From Succinivibrionaceae bacterium (GTDB lineage Bacteria > Pseudomonadota > Gammaproteobacteria > Enterobacterales > Succinivibrionaceae), in contig JAHZGH010000006.1 in NCBI GenBank assembly GCA_019420905.1, positions 159,920 through 223,919 on the forward strand: 64,000 nt of DNA, in the 5' to 3' direction. Below, in pieces: positions 27,588-36,470 of the stretch. A program made the translations under genes and the position numbers. Position 1 is the stretch's first letter. Each line of letters begins with the position of its first letter. The notes below the pieces were generated by a model, which was given only the letters and a program-made list of their open reading frames with translations, searched no databases and had not been told where the DNA came from.

Positions 27588-28490
27588 ATGACTGAACAGA
27601 AAGGAAAATTTGCGGTGCTGCTGAAAATAGGCGATAAGCAGCCGGCTTTAGACCGTGCTTCACAGTATGCCAGATTTGCTCCTTCTATTGAGGTAGTTGC
27701 TATACGCATTATTAATGATTTTGATGATAATAATCAAGAGCAGCTATTGGCATCAGCTAAGAGCGAGTTTAAGAAGTTAGCCCAAGCTTGCCCTAATATT
27801 CAGCATCTGTCTTTAAAGGTTATTTTTGATAAGGATGTTCCTGGCGCATTTAATGCAGAGTGTGCCTCCGGAGAATATGATTTAGCTATTATTTCAGCAA
27901 ATAAGCGAAATTCAATTAAAGATTTATTTATCAGCACTATTGACTGCTCCATTATGCGCTGCTGTCCGGTGCCTTTATTAGTAGTAAAAGATGCTAATTC
28001 TACAGCAAGCTTAGGAACGGCTATTTTGCTTGCAATTGATTTTGAAGAATCTAATCATGTTGAAGAGCTAGACGAGCATCTATTTAAATCGGCTAAAGCC
28101 TTTGCTGATCATTTTAACGGCGTGGTGCATGTAGCAAATTGCGTTTCGCCTTTAAATCGCGGTCTCATGTCAGGCAATACCGGCGCTTCAAAGATCCTGA
28201 CTGCCTCAGGCTCTATTAACCGCCGTGATATTCATCAAATAGTTGTAGATGAGTTTGCTCATAAGCATGGAGTGCCGCTTGAGAATGTACACGTTCTAGA
28301 AGGTCGTATTGATGAGGAAATACCGCGTCTTTGCGACAAGCTGCAGGCTCGTATGGTTTGCATGGGCACAACACCTAAGAGCTCGTTCTTCGGCTCAATC
28401 GATTCGACAGCCTCAGAGCTGGTTTTAGAGCAGATTAAGGGCGATGTATATATTGTCAACAGCAATAGTCTTGAGAAAAAGCCGCAGTAA
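27588..28490 (+). CDS. UspE-like tandem universal stress protein
   Basis: A 300-residue protein with two UspA-type domains. The second carries EFAHKHGVPLENVHVLEGRIDEEIPRLCDKL and MGTTPKSSFFGS, parallel to the second domain of uspE at 17632. The first domain is much more divergent and lacks the FTPIDW signature, reading FISTIDCSIMR instead. Two ATG codons stand together; the second (27588) is six bases from AAGGAG and is preferred over 27585. It is monocistronic, with its own bidirectional terminator. Probably a diverged paralogue of uspE. Confidence 0.8.
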   Translation: MTEQKGKFAVLLKIGDKQPALDRASQYARFAPSIEVVAIRIINDFDDNNQEQLLASAKSEFKKLAQACPNIQHLSLKVIFDKDVPGAFNAECASGEYDLAIISANKRNSIKDLFISTIDCSIMRCCPVPLLVVKDANSTASLGTAILLAIDFEESNHVEELDEHLFKSAKAFADHFNGVVHVANCVSPLNRGLMSGNTGASKILTASGSINRRDIHQIVVDEFAHKHGVPLENVHVLEGRIDEEIPRLCDKLQARMVCMGTTPKSSFFGSIDSTASELVLEQIKGDVYIVNSNSLEKKPQ

Positions 28491-28517
28491 GCTCTGCTGA
28501 TATTTTTAAGTGAAGAC

Positions 28518-28554
28518 AAAAAAGGCATGCTTTTATAAAGCATGCCTTTTTAGC
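28518..28554. terminator. Bidirectional terminator between the usp gene and ychF
   Basis: AAAGGCATGCTTT (28522-28534) pairs with AAAGCATGCCTTT (28538-28550) with A and T runs on both sides, serving the convergent usp and ychF genes. Confidence 0.9.
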
Positions 28555-28586
28555 TTGGTAAATTGCGTTAATTAGGCATATTTTTA

Positions 28587-29681
28587 TTAGACATTGAATA
28601 AGAATTCAAAGAGATCGCCGTCTTGAACGATATAATCCTTGCCTTCAGAGCGCAGCTTGCCAGCTTCGCGGCAGCCGACCTCGCCGTTATACTTGATGAA
28701 GTCGTCATAAGCTATAGTTTGAGCGCGGATAAAGCCTCTTTCAAAGTCAGAATGAATGCGTCCTGCAGCCTGAGGTGCGGTAGCTCCAACTTTTACAGTC
28801 CAGGCACGAACTTCCTTAGGTCCTGCGGTAAAGAAGGTCTGCAGACCTAAGAGCTTATATCCGCCGCGAATAACGCGATTGAGTCCAGGCTCGCTGATAC
28901 CCAAACTTTCCATAAACTCGCGTCTGTCAGCCTCATCCATTGAAGCTAAGTCAGCCTCAATAGAGGCAGATACAGGAACGACTACGGAATTGTCTTTTTG
29001 AGCTATTTCACGAACTGCATCTAGATAAGGATTGTTTTCAAAGCCGTCTTCTGCCACATTGGCGATGTACATCATAGGCTTTAAGGTCAAGAAGCTGAAA
29101 TTGCGCATAGCAGCTAAATCTGCTTTGGTAAAATCAACTGAGCGCAGCATACGGCCTTCTTCTAAAGCAGGGCGGCATTTTTCTAAAGCTACTACTTGAG
29201 CTAATGCTTCTTTATCGCCGCCGGTACGAGCGCGTTTTTCAAGACGGGCTAAAGCTTTTTCTACAACTTCTAAGTCAGCTAAAGCCAATTCAGTATTGAT
29301 GACCTCAATATCAGCAACAGGATCCACTTTTCCATTTACATGAATGACGTTTTCATCATCAAAGCAGCGTACAACGTGAGCGATAGCGTCAGTTTCGCGG
29401 ATATTCATTAAAAACTGATTGCCTAAGCCTTCTCCCTTAGAAGCACCTTTAACTAAGCCGGCAATATCCACAAATTCCATGGCAGCAGGAACAATTTTTG
29501 CAGGATGAACGATGGCGGCAATTGCATCTAAGCGCTTATCTGGAACCGGAACAATGCCTGTATTTGGCTCAATTGTGCAAAAAGGAAAATTTTCCGCAGC
29601 AATGCCAGCCTTAGTTAAGGCATTGAAAAGAGTTGATTTACCGACATTAGGTAAACCTACAATACCACAGTTAAAACCCAT
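28587..29681 (-). CDS. ychF: Redox-responsive ATPase YchF (OLA1 family)
   Basis: OBG-family P-loop protein of 364 residues (E. coli 363) that hydrolyses ATP rather than GTP and associates with ribosomes under stress. G1 is GLPNVGKST (about 8-16), G3 is DIAGLVKGAS, and the ATP-specifying region replaces NKxD with a MYIANVAED-type segment. The C-terminal TGS domain has ARAWTV-like and GFIRAQTIAYDDFI segments. GGAGGA precedes the ATG. It follows pth with no spacing, the usual pth-ychF pair. Confidence 0.96.
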   Translation of the reverse strand: MGFNCGIVGLPNVGKSTLFNALTKAGIAAENFPFCTIEPNTGIVPVPDKRLDAIAAIVHPAKIVPAAMEFVDIAGLVKGASKGEGLGNQFLMNIRETDAIAHVVRCFDDENVIHVNGKVDPVADIEVINTELALADLEVVEKALARLEKRARTGGDKEALAQVVALEKCRPALEEGRMLRSVDFTKADLAAMRNFSFLTLKPMMYIANVAEDGFENNPYLDAVREIAQKDNSVVVPVSASIEADLASMDEADRREFMESLGISEPGLNRVIRGGYKLLGLQTFFTAGPKEVRAWTVKVGATAPQAAGRIHSDFERGFIRAQTIAYDDFIKYNGEVGCREAGKLRSEGKDYIVQDGDLFEFLFNV

Positions 29682-30290
29682 TTATTCCTCCAATTGCGGT
29701 TTAAATCCGTTGATTGCAGCAGTGGCTTTATCTAATCCCTGCGCAAAAAGAATATCTATTGCTGATAAGGCTTTTACCATTGCCGCATCGATCAGCTCAT
29801 GCTGCAGCCGATCTGGACGGCCTAAAACCCAGTTAATCACTTCATGTGATGGCGGCTTGCCGATGCCGAAGCGCAAGCGGTAGAAGTTTTGATTATTGCC
29901 AAGACAGGCTGTAATACTTTTTAAGCCGTTGTGTCCGGCAAGACCGCCGCCTTTTTTCAAACGCATGGATCCCGGCGGTAAGTCAAGATCATCATGAAGT
30001 ACTAAAATATTTTCAGCATTAATTTTATAAAAGCCAGCTAAAGCGCTTACAGCTCTTCCGCTTTCATTCATATATGTGGTAGGGAAGAGTAGTCTTACTT
30101 CATTATCGCCAATATAGCCGCGACCGGCAATGCCCATAAAATTCTTTTCAGGGCGCATGTCGATCTTATATTTCTCACTTAGCATATTTAAGAAATCGAC
30201 GCCTACATTATGGCGGGTATGTTCATATTGCGAGCCTGGATTTCCAAGCCCTACAATTAAGGATATTGCAACAGGATTTGCTTTAGGCAT
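29682..30290 (-). CDS. pth: Peptidyl-tRNA hydrolase
   Basis: Releases peptides from prematurely dropped peptidyl-tRNA. The 202 residues hold LIVGLGNPGSQYEHTRHNVG with the catalytic His, PTTYMNESGRAV, HDDLDLPPG and KKGGGLAGHNGLKS. The start ATG lies inside the last codons of folK (eight-base overlap), so translation is probably coupled. Confidence 0.95.
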   Translation of the reverse strand: MPKANPVAISLIVGLGNPGSQYEHTRHNVGVDFLNMLSEKYKIDMRPEKNFMGIAGRGYIGDNEVRLLFPTTYMNESGRAVSALAGFYKINAENILVLHDDLDLPPGSMRLKKGGGLAGHNGLKSITACLGNNQNFYRLRFGIGKPPSHEVINWVLGRPDRLQHELIDAAMVKALSAIDILFAQGLDKATAAINGFKPQLEE

Positions 30291-30780
30291 GCTCTAATAA
30301 TCTCACGTCTTTAAAATCAGCATCGCTTAGTGATGCATAAAAGCTGCTTACTGAGCGCTCACTTTTGGGAATTATAAGCGAGGGCGCAATTTCATTTAAT
30401 GGTATCAGGACAAAAGCTCGCTCACACATTCTCGGATGCGGTAAGGTAAGTTTGCTTGTATCCATTATGAGATCTTCATATAACAATAGATCGAGATCTA
30501 GTGTTCTAGGTCCATTTTTAAATAATCTCACTCGTTTAAATTCTTGTTCTAGATCTAAAAGATAGTCTAGCAGTTTTATAGGCGATAAAGAGGTTTCAAT
30601 TAAAGCTGCTGCATTTACAAAATCATTCTGCTCTTTATAGCCTACAGGAGTGGTCTTATAAAAAGAGGAGGTTTTGATAACCTCCGTCTTTGGGTTTTGT
30701 CTTAGTCTTTCAAGTGCTTGCTTTAAAGTGACAAGACTATTGCCTAGGTTTGAGCCTAGGCCTATATAAGCTTGTGCCAT
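30283..30780 (-). CDS. folK: 2-amino-4-hydroxy-6-hydroxymethyldihydropteridine pyrophosphokinase
   Basis: Transfers pyrophosphate to the pterin before dihydropteroate synthesis in the folate route. From the ATG at 30780 it has 165 residues, opening MAQAYIGLGSNLGNSL as the family does. An upstream in-frame start would add ten unrelated residues. TRTLDLDLL-like GPRTLDLDLLLYED and LPHPRMCERAFVL are the signature segments. The ATG overlaps the pcnB stop by one base (TAATG), the same pcnB-folK linkage as in E. coli. Confidence 0.95.
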   Translation of the reverse strand: MAQAYIGLGSNLGNSLVTLKQALERLRQNPKTEVIKTSSFYKTTPVGYKEQNDFVNAAALIETSLSPIKLLDYLLDLEQEFKRVRLFKNGPRTLDLDLLLYEDLIMDTSKLTLPHPRMCERAFVLIPLNEIAPSLIIPKSERSVSSFYASLSDADFKDVRLLEHA

Positions 30781-32243
30781 TATGGATCCAAATTCATAGC
30801 CGCACGCCAAGCGCGGGCTTTTGCTAAACGGTCATTGACTTCAGCTGATTTTTCTTTAGAAAACTCAGCCATGGCAGGATTAATTTTATGACTGCGCTTG
30901 TCTTTTTTACGCTTAATCTTATTATTGCGCTCCTCTCGTAAAAGCTTAGCCTGCCTGGAGCTTTCCTCATAGTAAGGAAGCCAGAAATCCACATAAAGGG
31001 ATAAGCTAGGCTCAAAGCGAGCTCTTAAAACTAGAAAGTCATAAGCTGCACGGAACATGCTTGTCGTGGCAAGTTTTTCTACCTGAACCTTATCAGTAAT
31101 ATTCATCAGCATATACTGATTCATCCATAATGAGCGAATATTTTCCGAGAACATCATGGGAATGGTGGTTATTACCGACTGCTGCTTCATGACCTGATTG
31201 AAGGCTGTATAAGCTAAATCGCGCATAGATACAGGACTTATAGAACATTCATTATAATTCTGCAGCTCATACATGCAGCTTGCAAAATGTGTCCATAATA
31301 GTACTGAATATAGGAAATGCGGGGTATTGCGCTTATCTTGATGGTAGCGCTTGTCTGAGCTTTTTAGTGAATAATCAACAAAATCAATAAAACTCTGATT
31401 GTCTAAAAATTCGGCAAGACCTGGGAATAAGATCTCAAATATCTTGAAATTACGCAAGATCTTGAAGCTCTCAGAGCCATGACCTGTCAAAAAGAGCTTA
31501 TTGACTTCCTCAAACATGCGCGCACTAGATACCTCGCGCAAATTCACTGCTAATTTAGCAATCGGATCTGCGGTGCGTTTTGAAAGCTTGAAGCCTAATT
31601 TAGCGCTAAAGCGTAAGGCTCTGATGATGCGCACAGGATCTTCTAGGTAGCGAGTTTGCGGATCTCCTATAATATCGATGATGCCGGCATTTAAATCATA
31701 GAGACCGCCATGAAAGTCTAAAATAGTTTCGTTATGGCTGTCATAATAGATGGCATTTATAGTGAAATCACGGCGAGAGGCATCTTCGTCAATATCCTGT
31801 CCATAGACATTATCGCGCACGAGCATGCCGGAATCAGAGCTTACACGCAGTTTTTTATTCTTGTGATTATTGCTGTCGCCTCTGAAGGTTGTGACCTCAA
31901 TTATTTCCTTGCCAAAAACAACATGCACAATTTTAAAACGTCTGCCGATAATGCGCGAATTCTCAAAAACTTTACGTACTTGCTCAGGAGTGGCATTAGT
32001 AGAGACGTCGAAATCCTTGGGAGTCTTTCCTACTAAAAGATCGCGAATGCAGCCTCCCACAAGGTAAGCCTTATAATGCGCATTTTGTAAGCGCTCGATT
32101 ACGGATAGTGCTTTAGGCGAGATCTTCTGACGGCTGATCCCGTGCATGTCTTTGGTTAGCACTAATTTAGCGGATCCTTTTTTCTTTACCTGAGCCTTAT
32201 TGCGTATTAAAAGCTCTTTCAGATCCGGATTTAAAACTGTAAT
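30780..32243 (-). CDS. pcnB: Poly(A) polymerase I (probable AUU start)
   Basis: Adds poly(A) tails to RNA 3' ends and promotes decay. The nucleotidyltransferase core has YLVGGCIRDLLVGKTPKDFDVST with the two metal-binding Asp residues, RFKIVHV and RRDFTINAIYY. The first ordinary start, GTG at 32162, has a poorly spaced ribosome site. The frame stays open 27 codons further to an ATT at 32243, with GAGG nine bases upstream and an in-frame stop just before. This gives 487 residues with a basic N-terminal extension, as E. coli PcnB has. E. coli pcnB is known to start at AUU, so I prefer the ATT. It is followed directly by folK. Confidence 0.88.
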   Translation of the reverse strand: MTVLNPDLKELLIRNKAQVKKKGSAKLVLTKDMHGISRQKISPKALSVIERLQNAHYKAYLVGGCIRDLLVGKTPKDFDVSTNATPEQVRKVFENSRIIGRRFKIVHVVFGKEIIEVTTFRGDSNNHKNKKLRVSSDSGMLVRDNVYGQDIDEDASRRDFTINAIYYDSHNETILDFHGGLYDLNAGIIDIIGDPQTRYLEDPVRIIRALRFSAKLGFKLSKRTADPIAKLAVNLREVSSARMFEEVNKLFLTGHGSESFKILRNFKIFEILFPGLAEFLDNQSFIDFVDYSLKSSDKRYHQDKRNTPHFLYSVLLWTHFASCMYELQNYNECSISPVSMRDLAYTAFNQVMKQQSVITTIPMMFSENIRSLWMNQYMLMNITDKVQVEKLATTSMFRAAYDFLVLRARFEPSLSLYVDFWLPYYEESSRQAKLLREERNNKIKRKKDKRSHKINPAMAEFSKEKSAEVNDRLAKARAWRAAMNLDP

Positions 32244-32407
32244 TTTATGTTACCTCAGTATGTAAAATCGACACTTTTAGTCAAAATTATCTTTATAAAA
32301 ACTTATATATTATATCAAATTAAAGCTTAATTTAAAAAAGAGTGCTTATTTAGCTTTAAATCAGGCTTTAACGTTACAAAGTTTAAGCTTATTTTGTAAA
32401 TTTTAAT

Positions 32408-33271
32408 TTAAGTCTGCGGCTTTACGATCAGAGAATCAGTAGGAATTTTTTTAAGTTCAAAGCCTTGTGCTGCGCAAAAAAGAATATGTTCAGGGCTCAT
32501 GCCTTGCTTATAAAAAGAAGTGTCCTGGTTTAAGAGTTTTAAGCACTTAAGCAAAACTTCCTGAGGCGAGCCTAATTTCAATGCCGCGACAGCATGATTC
32601 TGCTTTGAGTATTTAAGCTCGCTGTTCATCTTGATCAATGGTAGATGCAGGTATGACGGCGTTGTCTGCTTTAATTCCCTATATAAGAGCTTTTGTATTG
32701 GAGTCATTTCAATAAGATCTGCTCCGCGGACCACTTCGTTTACTTTTTCATCTATATCGTCAACAACGCAGGCAAAATTATAGGAAAAAATCCCATCAGA
32801 GCGCTTTAAAGCAATATGCAGATCGTCAAAATGAGTTTGGCAGCTTCCTAAAAGCTCATCAAAAAAATGATTATCTAAAGCCAGATCACTGTAGAAACGA
32901 ACGCTGCAGGGATATTTTTCACTAAGTTTTTTTAAGTAACACCTGCAGGGATGTTCTTTTAAGCTGTGTCTGGTGCAGTCGCAATAATAAGCTCTGCCGC
33001 TTAGAATAAGCTTAGCTAGGACGTCCTGATAGCGCTGAAGATGCTGCGACTGAAAGATAGCCTCACCGTCAAAATGAAATCCTAAGGCATTAAGATCATA
33101 AAGTATCTGCTCTGCCGCCTGCGGAGGGCAGCGGGGAATGTCCAAATCTTCGATGCGTAAGATAATTTTGCCATTAAGGCTTCGGGCACGCAAATACGCG
33201 CCCAAAGCAGTACAGACTGATCCTAAATGAAGGCTTCCACTAGGAGTAGGAGCAAATCTGCCTATATACAC
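32408..33271 (-). CDS. gluQ: Glutamyl-Q tRNA(Asp) synthetase
   Basis: A GluRS-like protein without the anticodon domain that attaches glutamate to queuosine in tRNA-Asp. The 287 residues show the class I HIGH-type segment FAPTPSGSLHLGS, RIEDLDIPR, a zinc site (YYCDCTRHSL with later CRCYL) and a KMSKS-like ELKYSKQNHAV. The start is GTG, about 10 bases after the dksA stop. dksA-gluQ linkage is standard in Gammaproteobacteria. Confidence 0.93.
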   Translation of the reverse strand: MYIGRFAPTPSGSLHLGSVCTALGAYLRARSLNGKIILRIEDLDIPRCPPQAAEQILYDLNALGFHFDGEAIFQSQHLQRYQDVLAKLILSGRAYYCDCTRHSLKEHPCRCYLKKLSEKYPCSVRFYSDLALDNHFFDELLGSCQTHFDDLHIALKRSDGIFSYNFACVVDDIDEKVNEVVRGADLIEMTPIQKLLYRELKQTTPSYLHLPLIKMNSELKYSKQNHAVAALKLGSPQEVLLKCLKLLNQDTSFYKQGMSPEHILFCAAQGFELKKIPTDSLIVKPQT

Positions 33272-33281
33272 AGTTTAGACA

Positions 33282-33746
33282 TTAACCCTCTAACTGTTTT
33301 TCTTTGATTTCTGCTAAAGCTTTGCAGTCAACGCAGAGATCTGCAGTAGGGCGGGCTTCTAGACGCTTTATACCAATTTCTACGCCGCATTGATCGCAGT
33401 AGCCGAATTCATCATGATCGATTTTATTTAAGGTCTTTTCAATCTTTTTGATAAGCTTGCGCTCACGATCACGAGCGCGTAATTCTAGGGCAAATTCTTC
33501 CTCCTGAGAGGCTCTGTCTAAAGGATCAGGAAAATTTGCTGCTTCATTTTTCATGTGGCCTACAGTTCTATCAACTTCAGAGCGCAACATGTCTCTCCAT
33601 GCAGTTAAGATTTTTCTGAAATGCTCTTTTTGGCGAGCATTCATGTATTCTTCACCGGGTTGCTCTTTATAGGGCTCGACACCTGCAATTGCCAAAGGAC
33701 CCATAGAGGCGAGATTATCATATGAATTTTTATCTTCTATAGCCAT
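33282..33746 (-). CDS. dksA: RNA polymerase-binding transcription factor DksA
   Basis: Binds the RNA polymerase secondary channel and, with ppGpp, represses rRNA and activates amino-acid promoters. The 154 residues compare with 151 in E. coli. A long coiled coil carries the tip segment DPLDRASQEEEFALELR with the key Asp and Ala residues. The C4 zinc finger is CDQCGVEIG...CVDC. Two strong ribosome-site elements (AGGAAGGA) precede the ATG. It is first in dksA-gluQ-pcnB-folK-pth-ychF, divergent from mrcB. Confidence 0.97.
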   Translation of the reverse strand: MAIEDKNSYDNLASMGPLAIAGVEPYKEQPGEEYMNARQKEHFRKILTAWRDMLRSEVDRTVGHMKNEAANFPDPLDRASQEEEFALELRARDRERKLIKKIEKTLNKIDHDEFGYCDQCGVEIGIKRLEARPTADLCVDCKALAEIKEKQLEG

Positions 33747-33981
33747 AATGTCCTTCCTTTTTTATGCTTTTATTCTCTTCTGCTTAAATATAGGTAATAT
33801 ATTTTGCAACACCAAAAGCTATGGTTGCTTTTAAGCGTTAAATTATGCTAGATCTCGTCTTTTGTATCAAGTAAATGTTTTATTTTTTAGGAATTGCGCC
33901 TTTTTTTTTCATTCTTTCCTAAGCTATATCAAAATATTGAAATTTTGATTAAAAGCTCTCTGATATAATTGAAGGAAATTC

Positions 33982-36432
33982 TTGCAAGTAAGATCTATAA
34001 AAATGTATCAAAACGACCAACAAAATAATTCAATCACTGCATTTTCTCCATCAGATGGGGAAGAGTTTAGGCCAAATACTGATAAGTCAGAGCAAGGCAG
34101 GCAGCAATTTGCTGATAAATCTCCCAAAAAGGACCCTAAGAAAAATAAAAAAAGCTTTAAAAGGCGTCTTTTTAGCTGGTTTTTAAAGCTAGGAGTAGTT
34201 GGTGCAGCTTTATTTGGCTTGCTGTTTATCTATTTTGATTCGCTTGTTCTTTCAGAATTTGAGGTAGATGATAGATGGGTTTTGCCGGCTGTGGTTTATT
34301 CTCGGCCTTTAGAGCTTTACCCGGATCAAAAAATCTCATTAGATCAGATGATCTATGAGTTAAAGCTGCTGAAATATCGGCAGGTTCAAAGTCCGCAAAA
34401 GCCAGGTGAGTATGCTGTAAATAAAAAAAGCGGCAAGATTGTAATTATAAGGCGCGCTTTTGCTTTCCCTGACGGCGATGAGGACAAAATTTCCTTAATG
34501 GTGCAGTTTAAAGGCTCACGTATAGCAAGGATTGTAAATGCAGATAGTCGTCAGGATTTAGGCTATGTACGCATGGATCCGGTCCTTTTGGATCGCATCA
34601 ATCGTATTGATCCTAAAGAAGATCGTATTTTTATTCAATTAGATGAAGTACCAGATGCTTTGGTAAAAACCTTAATTGAGATTGAAGATCGTTCTTTTTA
34701 TTCTAATCCTGGGGTTAATTTCTTTGCTATCTTTAGAGCATTTTTTAAAAATATGCTTGCAGGCCATGTGGTCGAGGGCGGCTCAACCATTACGCAGCAG
34801 CTAGTTAAAAATTATTTCCTTTCAGGAGAGAGAAGTTATTCTCGTAAATTTAAGGAAATGATTATGGCGATGGTTATGAATCATCGTTATTCAAAAGATC
34901 AGATCCTAGAGGCATATTTAAATGAGATTTATTTGGGACAAAACGGCAATGCAGGTATTTATGGCTTTGGTTTAGCTTCTTATTTTTATTTTGGAGTGCC
35001 GGTTTCTGAGCTGACTCAAGATCAGATTGCTCTTTTGGTCGGCATCATCAAAGGCCCGTCTTTGTATGATCCCTGGCGCAATCCGGAGCTTTCTTTAGAG
35101 CGCCGTAATACTGTATTGGGAGTATTGCGCAATCGCGGCTTAATTTCGCAGGCTCAGTTTGAACAATATGCAGCTCGCCCTTTAGGAGTAATAAAAAGGG
35201 GCTCAATGAATTATTCAAAGACACCTGCCTTTATGGGTGTGTTAAAGCGTGAAATTTCTCAGCGCTTTGGACAGGATTTCCTGTCTGGAAACGGCATTAA
35301 GATTTTTACTAGCTTAGACCCGCAAGCTCAGCAGGCAGCAGAGGCGGCTGTTAAAAATGAGCTTGATAATATTGAAAAGCAGACTGGCCGTAAAGGACTG
35401 GAGGCTGCAATGGTAGTAAGCTCATGGCGTAATGCCGAGGTGGCAGCTGTGGTCGGAAGCCGAACTCCTCAATATGAGGGCTTCAATCGCGTAGTTGAAG
35501 GCAGACGTCAGGTTGGCTCTTTAATTAAGCCTTTGGTTTATTTAACCGCTTTTCATAACGGCATTCATTTAGGCACTATAGTTAAAGATACGCCGATTAC
35601 AGTTAAGCTGTCATCTGGACAATTATGGCAGCCTAAGAATGACGACAAGAAATTCAGAGGCCCTATTGCTGTGTATAAGGCCATGGCTCGTTCTTTAAAC
35701 ATTCCTACAGTAAAGCTCGGCATGCGAGTCGGATTAAATCATGTAGCTGAAACCATGAAGGCTGTCGGTATCAAGCAAAATGTACCGCTTTATCCTTCTA
35801 TGTTATTAGGCACTGTAGAGCTTACTCCTTATGAGGTAAATGCTTTTTACTGCTCTATGGCCACAGACGGAGTTTATCAAGACCTTACAACTTTAAGAAC
35901 TGTGGTTAAAGACGGCAAAATTGTTTATGAACAGGCTAATACACGCGGAAAGCCTACCTTAGATTCAAGAGATACTTTCCTAACATTATATGTTATGACT
36001 GAGGCTACCCGTATCGGTACTGGCAGGCGTATAGGTCAGATGTTCCCTGATAAGAATATTGCTACTAAGACGGGTACCACTAATGATAATCGTGATACCT
36101 GGGCAATCGGCATTGATTCTGACGAGGCGGTGTCTACATGGGTCGGCTTTGATGACAATAAATCAACGGGGCTTTTTGGCAGTTCAGGAGCTTTGCGTGT
36201 TTATGGGGCTTATCTGAAGCTCCGCGGCGTAAATTCATTGGAATTAAAGCGTCCTAATGGAATTAAGTTTGTTAATTTTAATCAAAGCGGAAATATTGTT
36301 TCAGATGATTGCCGATTAAGCGGCCTGACTTTATTGCCGGTACGTACAGATAAGATCCGCTATGTGGATTCATGCGGGCTTAATTATGACGAGGTTAAAG
36401 TTTATACTCCACAGACAGTTCCTAGATATTAG
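33982..36432 (+). CDS. mrcB: Penicillin-binding protein 1B
   Basis: Bifunctional peptidoglycan synthase anchored in the inner membrane. The 816 residues have a basic cytoplasmic tail, one membrane helix (about 67-89) and a UB2H-like region. A GT51 domain has catalytic E235 in EDRSFY and GGSTITQQLVKN. The transpeptidase has GSLIKP (Ser513, Lys516), ARSLN and KTGTT (K696). The TTG start at 33982 has AAGGA five bases upstream. An ATG at 34003 is possible but has no ribosome site. E. coli mrcB is 844 residues. Confidence 0.93.
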   Translation: MQVRSIKMYQNDQQNNSITAFSPSDGEEFRPNTDKSEQGRQQFADKSPKKDPKKNKKSFKRRLFSWFLKLGVVGAALFGLLFIYFDSLVLSEFEVDDRWVLPAVVYSRPLELYPDQKISLDQMIYELKLLKYRQVQSPQKPGEYAVNKKSGKIVIIRRAFAFPDGDEDKISLMVQFKGSRIARIVNADSRQDLGYVRMDPVLLDRINRIDPKEDRIFIQLDEVPDALVKTLIEIEDRSFYSNPGVNFFAIFRAFFKNMLAGHVVEGGSTITQQLVKNYFLSGERSYSRKFKEMIMAMVMNHRYSKDQILEAYLNEIYLGQNGNAGIYGFGLASYFYFGVPVSELTQDQIALLVGIIKGPSLYDPWRNPELSLERRNTVLGVLRNRGLISQAQFEQYAARPLGVIKRGSMNYSKTPAFMGVLKREISQRFGQDFLSGNGIKIFTSLDPQAQQAAEAAVKNELDNIEKQTGRKGLEAAMVVSSWRNAEVAAVVGSRTPQYEGFNRVVEGRRQVGSLIKPLVYLTAFHNGIHLGTIVKDTPITVKLSSGQLWQPKNDDKKFRGPIAVYKAMARSLNIPTVKLGMRVGLNHVAETMKAVGIKQNVPLYPSMLLGTVELTPYEVNAFYCSMATDGVYQDLTTLRTVVKDGKIVYEQANTRGKPTLDSRDTFLTLYVMTEATRIGTGRRIGQMFPDKNIATKTGTTNDNRDTWAIGIDSDEAVSTWVGFDDNKSTGLFGSSGALRVYGAYLKLRGVNSLELKRPNGIKFVNFNQSGNIVSDDCRLSGLTLLPVRTDKIRYVDSCGLNYDEVKVYTPQTVPRY

Positions 36433-36440
36433 CTGACTTT

Positions 36441-36468
36441 AAAAGCTCCTCTCAAGAGGGGCTTTTTA
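36441..36468. terminator. Terminator between mrcB and the following orphan
   Basis: AAGCTCCTCT pairs with AGAGGGGCTT (one G-U pair) around CA, followed by TTTATTTTATTT on the plus strand. It also lies at the 3' end of the convergent minus-strand gene. Confidence 0.8.
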
Positions 36469-36470
36469 TT

